Shown one piece after another: positions 8,804-17,300 of a stretch of DNA of 64,000 nt. The notes under the pieces were generated by a model. The model saw only the letters and a program-made list of their open reading frames with translations. It ran no database searches and had not been told where the DNA came from. Each line of letters begins with the position of its first letter. The first letter of the stretch is position 1. The DNA lies in assembly GCF_018397995.1 (NCBI RefSeq), contig NZ_BBQH01000078.1, positions 62,001 through 126,000 of the forward strand, read 5' to 3'. The stretch is from Rhizomonospora bruguierae. GTDB taxonomy: Bacteria; Actinomycetota; Actinomycetes; Mycobacteriales; Micromonosporaceae. A program made the position numbers and the translations under genes.

Positions 8804-10777
8804 ATGCCCCCTGGTCGCCCAGGCGTACCCCACCGCACCGGTTTCGCGGCGCGGGAGTTCGTCGGGGCGGCCGAGGGTGAGCGCGGCCCGGCGCGGCGGC
8901 GGTTGCCGGGCATGAACCCCGCCGTCGTCGAGTTCGGCGCCATCGGCGCGTCCCTCGCGCTCTTCTTCGGCGCGTACGGGATCATGCTGTTGATCACCAA
9001 GCCGCGCCACATCCACGCCGCACCACCCTCGCCGGACCTGCCGGAGGAGCCGCCCGCCGTGGCGAGCCTGGTCGGCGCCGGCTGGCAGGTCACCGAGGAC
9101 GCCGCCGAGGCGACGCTGCTGGATCTGGCCGCCCGCCACTACCTGGAGTTCCGCCAACCCGACAACGATCCGTACCACACGACCGTCCACCTGACCGGCA
9201 CCGTCCCCACCGGGCTCAACGCGTACGAGAAGCGGGTCTACGACCGGGTCGGGGAGCTGGCCATGCGCGGCGTGGTGCCCCTGACCGCGATGACCTTCCG
9301 GGACGAGAAGGCGGCGAAGTCCTGGTGGAAGGCGCTGCGAAAGGAGGTCATCGCCGACAGCCGGGCCCGTGGCCTGTCACGCCGCCGGTTCGGGCCGGCG
9401 ATCGTCGGCTTCCTGGTGGTCGTGGCCGCCGTCGCCGCGGCCGGCATCACCTACGGCTTCGGTCACTGGGCCATCCGTACGCCGGACGAGCGCGGCGACG
9501 ACGTCGAGGGGATCATCGCGGCGTACGCCTTCGGCTTCGCGCTGCTGGCGACGTTCGCCGGCCGGTACACCGGGGAGCGGGACACCGCCGCGGGGCGGCA
9601 GGCCGCGGGCCGGTGGATGGGCGTGCGCGACTGGCTGCGTGGGCACGAGGCGTTCGCCGATCTGCCCCCGGCCGCCGTTGGACTCTGGGATCGCTACCTC
9701 GCCTACGGCGCCGCGCTCGGGGCGACCCGCACGGCGAGCGCCGTCATCGACATGGGGATGGGCGACCGTACCCGCGTCTGGTCCACCTTCGGCGGCTCGT
9801 GGCGCCGGATCCGGGTGCGGTACCCGAGCAGCGGACGGTACGGGTCGACCGCGCCGATGCTGGTGTTCCGCGGCGTCGTGCTGGGCGTCATCGGCTTCCT
9901 CGTCGCCCGTCACGGGCACATCATCGTGGACATCGCGATGCAGATCGACGCGGTGTCGAACAGCGCCTTCGCCCCGTTCGCCGGGCTCACCGCGGCCCTG
10001 ATCACCGTGGCCGGTGCGGTGCTGCTGCTCAACGGCGGCTACACCGTCGTGCGGACGATCACCGACCTCTCCGCGCCGAGGACGGTCACCGGGCAGGTCC
10101 TCTGGATCGCCGTGTGGCGGACGCAGAACTCCAGCAGCGACAACAGCCCCCCACAGCCGATCACGTACTACCTCGCGGTCGACGACGGCACGAGCGACCG
10201 CACGGTGGCGTGGGCCATGCCGTTGGCGCTGGCGGGCGGCTGCGCGACCGGCGACACGATCCGGATGACGGTCCGGCCCTGGTCGCGGCGCGTCACGGCG
10301 GTGAGCCTCGTCGAGCGGGGGAGGGGGCACGGGCCGCAGCCGGAAGTGGAGACCGACAACCTGGTCCTGGCCGCGGTCAACCGGCACCATCACGGCGGCA
10401 GCGCGGCCCCCGCGCCGGCACTGGCCCACAACGTCTCGTTGCTGAGTGCGGAGGAGGTCGCGAGCGCCCTGCGCTGGCCGTCGCCGGTGACCGTCACGGG
10501 GATGCCGGGGCCGGGCGGGGTCATGCAGTTCGTCGCGCCGGAGGGCCCGATCCTCATGCTGGTCGCGGCGCACGGCTTCCTCGGCTCGATGGCGTGGCGG
10601 GCGGCGGGTCAGGGCACGCCGCTGCCCGGCATCGGCGACGCCGCGTTCGCCCGCGCGCAAGCGGCCGCCGCCCGCGTGGGCGGCAGCACCGTACAGGTGA
10701 CCCTGCTTCCGGCCGCCGCGGGCCGCGAGGCGGCGCTACCCGGCCTGCTCAGCCTGGCAGCCGGGCGGCTGCGGTGA
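8804..10777 (+). CDS. DUF2207-type integral membrane protein
   Basis: 657 residues from ATG 8804, which has GGAG eight bases upstream. An alternative ATG at 8912, just before the first membrane segment, lacks a ribosome site. Five or so membrane segments are visible: one near the N-terminus, two at about 200-260 and two in the 360-430 range. Between them lie patches typical of the DUF2207 C-terminal region (a KSWWKALRKEV-like motif and WDRYLAYGAALG). The last 200 residues are soluble. The role of the family is unknown. The gene runs directly, by a GTGA overlap, into an EspG-like gene of the type VII locus, which suggests an accessory membrane role there. Confidence 0.7.
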   Translation: MPPGRPGVPHRTGFAAREFVGAAEGERGPARRRLPGMNPAVVEFGAIGASLALFFGAYGIMLLITKPRHIHAAPPSPDLPEEPPAVASLVGAGWQVTEDAAEATLLDLAARHYLEFRQPDNDPYHTTVHLTGTVPTGLNAYEKRVYDRVGELAMRGVVPLTAMTFRDEKAAKSWWKALRKEVIADSRARGLSRRRFGPAIVGFLVVVAAVAAAGITYGFGHWAIRTPDERGDDVEGIIAAYAFGFALLATFAGRYTGERDTAAGRQAAGRWMGVRDWLRGHEAFADLPPAAVGLWDRYLAYGAALGATRTASAVIDMGMGDRTRVWSTFGGSWRRIRVRYPSSGRYGSTAPMLVFRGVVLGVIGFLVARHGHIIVDIAMQIDAVSNSAFAPFAGLTAALITVAGAVLLLNGGYTVVRTITDLSAPRTVTGQVLWIAVWRTQNSSSDNSPPQPITYYLAVDDGTSDRTVAWAMPLALAGGCATGDTIRMTVRPWSRRVTAVSLVERGRGHGPQPEVETDNLVLAAVNRHHHGGSAAPAPALAHNVSLLSAEEVASALRWPSPVTVTGMPGPGGVMQFVAPEGPILMLVAAHGFLGSMAWRAAGQGTPLPGIGDAAFARAQAAAARVGGSTVQVTLLPAAAGREAALPGLLSLAAGRLR

Positions 10778-10866
10778 GCGGGCCAGCTGCGGTGAGCGGG
10801 CCAGCTGCGGTGAGCGGGCCAGCTGCGGTGAGCCGGGCGGCTGCGGTGAGCGGGGCGGCTGCGGCC
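10769..10866 (+). repeat. 18-base tandem repeat at a stop/start junction
   Basis: Five copies of an 18-base unit close to GCTGCGGTGAGCGGGCCA; the last two are diverged. Each copy carries GTGA, at 10774, 10792, 10810, 10828 and 10846. The first GTGA ends the DUF2207-type gene, and all five GTG codons are in frame with the EspG-like gene downstream, so each could serve as a start. Confidence 0.85.
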
Positions 10867-11643
10867 ATGAGCGGGTCGGCCACCGAGCAGTCGCTCGCGC
10901 TCAGCCACGCCGACTTCGTACAGGTGGCCGACCTGCTGGGGGAGCCGGTGCCGCGTTACCTGCGCGCGCCGGTGGAGGTGTACCCGCGCCGGCGCCGGGC
11001 GGAAGTCCTCGCCGCGTCGCGACAGTCGCTCGTGGACCGTGCCGTCGTCCTGCCCGGCGATCCGCCGCGTGTTCCCCTGTCCGTGGTGCGCCTGGCGCAG
11101 CTCGTGTGCCGACCCGCGCTGACGGTCGACCTGCACCGGGCGGCCGCGGGCCGGTGGGCGGCGCCCATCCGGTACGCGGCCGCGGGCGACGCGGCCGTGG
11201 AGGTGCTGCCCGAGTCCGGCGGCGTGCGGCTGACCCCGTTCCACAGCGACGCTCTGCTGCCCAGGCTCGGCTGGCGGGCCGGGATCGAGAAGCTGCCGAA
11301 GCCGGCCGCCGAACCGGCGATCGTCCCGCTGAGCGTGCTGCGCTCGGCGCAGACCGCCCGGGAGGCGCTGGCCGACGCGGGCGTGCCGGACGATGCCGGC
11401 GCCGCCCTCGCCGCGGGCGATCTGACCGCGGTGAGCGTCCTGGTGCGCACCGGGAGCGGCCGGACCGGCGCGGAACTCGCCTGGGCCACGGGCACCGGCT
11501 ACTGGCTCGTGCCCGCGGTGCTGACGCCGCTCGCGGACGACCGCGGCGCGGCACCCGACGACGATGCGTCGGTGCGGCTCGCGCCGCTGGACGGTGCCGA
11601 ACTGATCGATGCCCTGCACCGCTCGTTCACCTTCGACCGCTAG
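10867..11643 (+). CDS. EspG-like type VII secretion-associated protein
   Basis: 258 residues from ATG 10867; in-frame GTG codons in the upstream repeat could add up to 31 residues of VSGPAA repeats. The pattern (an N-terminal LSHADFVQVADLLG helix, a central beta region, and a C-terminal acidic domain ending in LHRSFTFDR) resembles the ESX secretion-associated EspG/ESAT-6 chaperone family. Those proteins bind cognate WXG-type substrates in the cytoplasm and deliver them to the FtsK-like ATPase. Two WXG100-type genes follow directly. Family assignment rests on overall pattern plus context, so moderate confidence. Confidence 0.6.
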   Translation: MSGSATEQSLALSHADFVQVADLLGEPVPRYLRAPVEVYPRRRRAEVLAASRQSLVDRAVVLPGDPPRVPLSVVRLAQLVCRPALTVDLHRAAAGRWAAPIRYAAAGDAAVEVLPESGGVRLTPFHSDALLPRLGWRAGIEKLPKPAAEPAIVPLSVLRSAQTAREALADAGVPDDAGAALAAGDLTAVSVLVRTGSGRTGAELAWATGTGYWLVPAVLTPLADDRGAAPDDDASVRLAPLDGAELIDALHRSFTFDR

Positions 11644-11651
11644 GAGACGCC

Positions 11652-11915
11652 ATGCCCATGATCGGTGGAGAACTCGACCAGCTCGCCGCGCTGAAGGCCA
11701 CGTTCGACCGGCAGGCCGGCATGGTCGCGGACGTGCTCAGCACGATCCGCAGCCAGCTCGGCAACACCTACTGGGAGGGCCCGGCCGCGTCGCGTTTCCG
11801 GGAGTCGTGGCAGAGCGACTTCGAGCCCATGTTGCAGCGCCTCCAGCAGCAGATGGGCGAGGCGGGCGCGGAAATCGCCCGCCGCCGCGACGCCCTCATG
11901 AAGGCCGGCTCCTGA
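11652..11915 (+). CDS. WXG100 family type VII secretion protein
   Basis: 87 residues, the usual WXG100 length. GGAG lies six bases before the ATG. Two amphipathic helices are separated by a turn containing the signature W-E-G (NTYWEGPAASRF), with the conserved A-x-x-F that follows. Such proteins form helical-hairpin dimers exported by an EccC/EssC ATPase. It sits between the EspG-like gene and a second WXG-like gene and probably dimerises with it. Confidence 0.88.
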   Translation: MPMIGGELDQLAALKATFDRQAGMVADVLSTIRSQLGNTYWEGPAASRFRESWQSDFEPMLQRLQQQMGEAGAEIARRRDALMKAGS

Positions 11916-11917
11916 CC

Positions 11918-12166
11918 GTGGCCATGGACGCGGCGCGGCTCGAGGAGCTGGCGCGGCTGCTGCTCAACCGCGCCGACGACTTGTACTACGTCGGCCAGCA
12001 GCTCGTCAGCAAGGGCGACAGCGCGGACTGGCGGTGCGCCAAGGCCGACCGGTTCCGCGAGGCGATGCGCGGGCGGCGGGGCGAGGCGACGCGGGTCGCG
12101 ACGCAGCTGCGCGACCTCGGCCGCCTGCTGCGCCAGCACGGCCAGCAGCTGGCAAGCGGGTCATGA
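11918..12166 (+). CDS. Second WXG100-like protein (degenerate motif)
   Basis: About 82 residues from GTG 11918, two bases after the previous stop; ATG 11924 is an alternative. The helix-turn-helix shape is kept, but the WXG signature reads DWRCAKADRF: Trp is present and the Gly is replaced by Cys. A Cys at this place is unusual. The stop overlaps the next start (ATGA). Likely the partner of the upstream WXG100 protein. Confidence 0.72.
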   Translation: MAMDAARLEELARLLLNRADDLYYVGQQLVSKGDSADWRCAKADRFREAMRGRRGEATRVATQLRDLGRLLRQHGQQLASGS

Positions 12167-13878
12167 CCGAGCGCGTCCGCATCGACACCGACGACCTGCG
12201 GCAGCTGACCCGCACGCTGCAGGGTGCCCTGCACCAGCTGGCCGACGTCCGGATGGACCTGCTGCGGGCCAGCGCCGACCTGAGCGCCGACCCGGCGTTC
12301 TTCCCGGCGTACCAGCAGATCATCGCCGGGCTCGACGGCCTCGGCGGCGCGATCACGAACGATCACGACAACCTCGCCGAGCATGTGCTCGGGGTCGAGG
12401 CGGAGCAGGGGCATCCGCCGGTCGCCGACCCGCCGCCTCCGCCGCCACCGGTCGTGCCGCCGGGCCAACACGTCGACCTGCTCCTATTTCCGATCTTCCT
12501 GCGACTCATCCAGCGGGCGGCGACGCCGCAGCCGTGGGACGGGCAGTGGGTCAACGCCGACGGCAGCCTCCCACCGCAGGCGAGCGCCGAGGCACGGACC
12601 GGGTTCGGTGCCTCGTGGCAGGCGCGCGGCTCGTTCGGCGGCGGTGCCGTCTCGGGCTCGGGCAGCATCTCCGCCACCGGGAGCGGATGGGCGTACGGGG
12701 AGGCGGGCGCGGGCGTCGACGAGAAGGGCAACGCCCACGCGCACGCCAAGGCCGGCGCCGGTGCCGAGGCGTCGGTGCACACGGAGGGCCAGGTGGACGC
12801 CGGTCCCTTGCACGCTCAGGGGCAGGCCGACGCGTCGGTCCACGCCAGGGCCGAGGTCGAGGCATCGGCGTCGGCCGGACCGGACGGCGTCAGCGCCTCG
12901 GCCCGGGCCGAGGCTTCGGCGGGGGCCGAGGCCAGCGCGCAGGGTTCGATCGGCGTCGACGGCGTCGGGGATGCCAGCGGGCACGCCGAGGCCGAGGCCG
13001 GTGCCCACGCGAGCGGCCACGGCGAGGTTTCCGTCGGCACGGACGGGGTCTCGGTGGGCGCCGGCCTCGGCGCGGAGGCGGGCGCCTCGGCCGGGGCGGG
13101 CGCGTCCATCGGGGGCAGCGCCGGGAGCGCGAAGGTCGGCGTCGAAGGCAAGGTCGGCGTCGGCATCGAGGTCAGCGGCAGCGGCACCGTGTCATGGGAC
13201 AAGGTCGGTTTCCAGGTGGACGTGGGTGCCGCGCTCGGCATCGGCGTCGGCTTCTCGCTCGACCTGTCGATCTCGCCCAAGGAGATCTTCGGCGCGATCG
13301 GCGACGCCATCACCGACCCGATCGGCACGCTCGAAGGGGCGATCGACATGCTCGGCGACGCGGCCTCGTCCATCGCGGACGCCGCGGTCGACGTCGGCGA
13401 GGCGGTCGCGGACTTCTTCGATCCCCCCGGGCCGGCGGACTCGCTGCTCGACGCGGCCGGGCAGGCGACCGGGGATCTGGGCCAGGCGGCCGGCGGTCTG
13501 GGCCAGGCGGCCGGGGACGTCGGCCAGGGGGCGGTGGACGCCGCCCACGGCGCGGTCAACGACGCCCTGGGGCAGGCGCAGGAGGCCGCACGGTCGGCCG
13601 TCGACACGGCGCGGGATGCGGTCGGCCAGGCGACCGGTGCGGCGCAGGCCGCCGTGGAAACCGCTCGCGGTACGGTCGAGCAGGCTGTCGACGCGGCGGT
13701 GGGCCCGGCGAGGTCGGCCGTGGACGCGGCGATGGGGGCCCTCGGCGTCCCGCCCGCCGCCCCGGACCTGTCCGGGGCACGTGCCGCCGCTACCTCATTC
13801 GAAGAGGCCGCGAGCAACGCGACCAGCGCCGCCGCTCGCTTCCTCGCCCAACCGGCCGGAGGCCCCCCGTGGAACTGA
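12163..13878 (+). CDS. Ala/Gly-rich large protein of the type VII locus
   Basis: 571 residues. Residues 1-85 are helical and resemble the start of a WXG/LXG-type targeting domain. A Pro-rich hinge follows (about 88-105). Residues about 140-390 are almost entirely short Ala/Gly/Ser/Glu/His/Val repeats of beta-like alternation (patterns such as AEAxAxAxA and GVSVGAG). Residues about 440-540 are heptad/11-mer repeats of the form GQAxxAAxxAVDxA, like LEA or apolipoprotein-type amphipathic helices. No catalytic motif is visible. Its position and N-terminal helical domain suggest a secreted substrate or surface filament, but this is inference. It overlaps the WXG gene upstream by 4 bases. Confidence 0.6.
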   Translation: MTERVRIDTDDLRQLTRTLQGALHQLADVRMDLLRASADLSADPAFFPAYQQIIAGLDGLGGAITNDHDNLAEHVLGVEAEQGHPPVADPPPPPPPVVPPGQHVDLLLFPIFLRLIQRAATPQPWDGQWVNADGSLPPQASAEARTGFGASWQARGSFGGGAVSGSGSISATGSGWAYGEAGAGVDEKGNAHAHAKAGAGAEASVHTEGQVDAGPLHAQGQADASVHARAEVEASASAGPDGVSASARAEASAGAEASAQGSIGVDGVGDASGHAEAEAGAHASGHGEVSVGTDGVSVGAGLGAEAGASAGAGASIGGSAGSAKVGVEGKVGVGIEVSGSGTVSWDKVGFQVDVGAALGIGVGFSLDLSISPKEIFGAIGDAITDPIGTLEGAIDMLGDAASSIADAAVDVGEAVADFFDPPGPADSLLDAAGQATGDLGQAAGGLGQAAGDVGQGAVDAAHGAVNDALGQAQEAARSAVDTARDAVGQATGAAQAAVETARGTVEQAVDAAVGPARSAVDAAMGALGVPPAAPDLSGARAAATSFEEAASNATSAAARFLAQPAGGPPWN

Positions 13879-14339
13879 CCTATCCGAGCGCACTCTCGCC
13901 GGCGCCGCCGCCGTTCCGGCTGAGCCTGCCGGACAGCTGGGAGGAGCGTCCCCATGCGACGGCGTCCGCGTTCGCCGTCGACACGAACTCGCCCGCCGAC
14001 TTCACGGTGAATCTGGTGGTGCTGAGCACCCGCGTCCTGGTGGAGGCGACGCTGGACGCGCTCGTGGACACCGCCGCCGAGGCCCGGGGGACGAAGATGC
14101 TGGACCCGCGGGTGCACGGGCGGCGGCATGAGCCCATCGACGGGCACGACGCGGTGCTGTCGGCGGTCACGTTCCGCAGTGACCGGCTGCCGTTCCCCCT
14201 CTTCCAGACCCAGGCGGCGCTGCTGACCGGGCAGGGCACGAAGCATCTCATCCACTGCTACGCGACCTGCCCGGCGGCCTTCGCCGACGACTACGCGACC
14301 ACGTTCCGGGTCATCTTCGCCTCGCTCAAGCTGAGCTGA
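13869..14339 (+). CDS. Small conserved protein, LpqN/DcrB-like fold possible
   Basis: 156 residues starting at GTG 13869, inside the end of the previous gene, with GGAGG six bases upstream. The pattern (FRLSLPDSWEE near the N-terminus, alternating strands, then FRVIFASLKL at the C-terminus) resembles the small alpha/beta domain of DcrB/LpqN-type proteins, here without a signal peptide or lipobox. It is the last gene of the type VII strand and overlaps the convergent ATPase gene by 14 bases. Confidence 0.55.
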   Translation: MELTYPSALSPAPPPFRLSLPDSWEERPHATASAFAVDTNSPADFTVNLVVLSTRVLVEATLDALVDTAAEARGTKMLDPRVHGRRHEPIDGHDAVLSAVTFRSDRLPFPLFQTQAALLTGQGTKHLIHCYATCPAAFADDYATTFRVIFASLKLS

Positions 14340-17300
14340 CCCGCGCCGGACCGGCCTGTGCCGAGGCGGCCTGGGGGGTGGCGACCTGTACGTAGTCCAC
14401 GTCGCCGCGGCGCACCAGGTAGGCGCGGCCGGGCGGGAAGCGGCGGCTGGCCTTCTGCGGCAGACGCAGCCCGAACAGTTCACCGTCCACATCGACCTCC
14501 GGGCGCAGCAGCACTCCGTGCTTCGCCTTGCGCAGGTCGGTGAGCCAACCGCCGAACGACCGGTGCACCGCGTGGACCCCGGCGGCCGCGAGCAGGACCA
14601 GGCCCGCGTCGCGGCCCCGGCGTACCAGGGTGGACAGCGCGGCGGCGCCCGGCGAGTCGGCCATCTCCTCGCCGTCGTCGATGACGACCAGCCAGGGTGA
14701 CCCGGGTCCGGTGGCGCGGTCGCGGACCAACTCCTGCACCTGCCCGGCGAGGGCATCGCAGGCGTCCAGCCCGACCGCCGTCTCGGTCCACCCGGGCAAC
14801 CGCAGCAGGGGCGTACGCCGGGGGGCCAGCAGGTACGCCTCCAGCCCCGGCAGGCGACCCTGAATCCCGTGGTACATAGTGGACAGCGCCGTGGAGCGCC
14901 CGGAGCGGTCGGGTCCGAAGACCGCGAAGACGGGTACGTCGTCGAGGTCGGCGTCGACGACGGAGTGCGTCACCCCGGAGACGCCCACCGGTACGCGCAG
15001 CGGCCCCGGTGCCACCTCGGTCAGGGGAACGGAGTCGGGCAGGACCGTGACGGCCGGCGGCGTGGTCGGGTACGCGGTGGAGGCGAGCGTGGCGAGCGCC
15101 GCCGCCTGGGCGGAGCCGGACGCGTCCGGCCCGAGCACCGCGATCTGCACCTCGTCGCCGTCGAAGAAGCCCCGTCCCGGCGGCAGTTCGGTCTGGGCGA
15201 CGGACATCGGCAGGCCCAGCGCGGCGTACTCCTCGGCGTCGGCCATCCGCAGCACCAGCCGGGCCGAGATGGCACCGGACAGGGCGGACGGGATCGCGTT
15301 GCGCCGATCGGCGGTGATCACGAAGGCGACGCCCGCCGACCGGCCGTCCGCGACCTGCCGGGCGAGCGTGTCGACGAGTTCCCCGCGGTCCACGTTGAGG
15401 TAGGCGCTGTGGAACGCCGCGTACCCGTCGAGCAGCACGACGTGGAACGGCAGCCGCTCGCCGGTCCTGCGCCGGTGCTCGACGATGGACGAAGAGCCGG
15501 TGCTGCCCAGCAGCCGCTTGCGGTCGGCGATGACCGCGTCGAGCATCGCGAAGAGCCGGTCGACCCGCTCGGGTTCGTCGGCGCCGACGACGCCGCCGCA
15601 CTGCGGCAGCGCGGTCAGTGGTCGCAGTCCTCCGCTGGCGAAGTCCACCCCGTAGAGGTGCACGTCGGCGGGGTCGAGCCGGCTCAGCTCGGCGGCGAGG
15701 GTGCGTAGCGCCTGCGTCTTGCCCGAGCCGGCCGTGCCGTAGACGAGCAGGTGCCCCAGGTCGGTGAGGTTGACCAGCCACGGCTGCTGGGCCTGCCGGT
15801 GCGGCAGGTCGGCGACGCCGAGCGCGACCGCGAAGCCGTCACCGGCGAGGGCGGCGACGTCGTAGTGCCCGGCCAGGGCGTCGAGCCACGGCCGCGGCTG
15901 GTCCGGCACGCCGGCCGAGCCGTGTGCCGCGCGTACCGCCGACACGAGGCGCTGCAGGTCGGTGGGGCGGTCGTCGCCCGCGGCGCTGGACGCCCGGGTG
16001 GCCGGCTGCTCCCGCAGGCCGGAACCGGGCGGCGCGAGCATGACCAGCGTCGGGGCGCCCCGGCCGCCCGCCGCGGTGCGCGCGTTGGCGTAGGCGCTCT
16101 GGACGAGACTGATGTCGCTGTGGCCCACCCGCACGTAGCCCCGCCCGGGCAGGCTTTTCGGGATGCGGGCGGCGTCGGGCCGGTCGAGGACGTCGTTGCT
16201 GTCGCCCTCGTCGGCCACGCGCAGCGCGATGCGCAGGTTGGTGTTGGCGCGGATGTTGTCGTCGATGACGCCCGCCGGGCGCTGCGTGGCGAGCATCAGG
16301 TGCACGCCCAGCGACCGGCCGCGCTGCGCGATATCGACCACCCCGGCGACGAACTCGGGCAGCTCCTTCTTCAGGAACGCAAATTCGTCGATGACGATGA
16401 GGAGGCTCGCCGGGGCGTGCCGCGGGTGGCGCTGTTCGAGCTCGATGAGGTCCTTGGCGCCGTGCTCGCGGAGGATCTCCTCGCGGCGGCGCAGTTCCGC
16501 GTTGAGCGAGATGAGCGCGCGCCGGGCCAGATGGGCGTCGAGATCGGTGAAGAAGCCCACGGTGTGCGGCAGCCCGACGCAGTCCTTGAACGCGGCGCCG
16601 CCCTTGTAGTCCACCAGGACGAAGGTCAGCCGGCTCGCGGGGTACGTGGCCGCGAGTGAACCGATCATGCTCTGTAGCAGTTCGGACTTGCCCGCGCCGG
16701 TGGTGCCCGCGGTCAGGCCGTGCGGGCCGTCGCGGCGCAGGTCGATCGTGAACTGCCCGCGCGGGCCGTGGCCGATCGGCGCGCCCAGGCCGTCGTTGCC
16801 CGGGGCGCTCCACCGGCGCATGACGCCCGGCCCGTCCGGTTCGGGCATGCCCAGCAGGTCCAGCAGAAGCACCTGGCGCGGCAGGTCGCCGGTGACCGCC
16901 GCGGCGGAGCTGTCCCGCACGGGCGCGAGCCGCCGGGCGACGTCGGCGGCGAGGTGCGGCGCGACGCCGTCCACCACGATGCCGTCGATGGTGCGTCCGG
17001 TGAGGGTGACGGTCACCGATGTCTCGTGGCCGGGGCCGGTCCGCACGATCGCCCGGCACTCGCCGGGCAGCGTCTGCGGGGTCGGTGCGGTCGCGACGGC
17101 GTACACGCCGAGCTGCGGCCCGTCGGCCAGCACGCGGGACAGGGCCGACCGGGGCACACCGGCGTCGCCCGCCACGACCAGCAGCACGTTCGGCAGCCAC
17201 GCACCCGGGTCGCCGCGGCGCTCCAGCGTGCTGCGCCGCTGCTGTACCAGGTCGTCGACCAGTTGGAGGACCGCGCGCGCGTCCTGCGGGTCGAAGGCCA

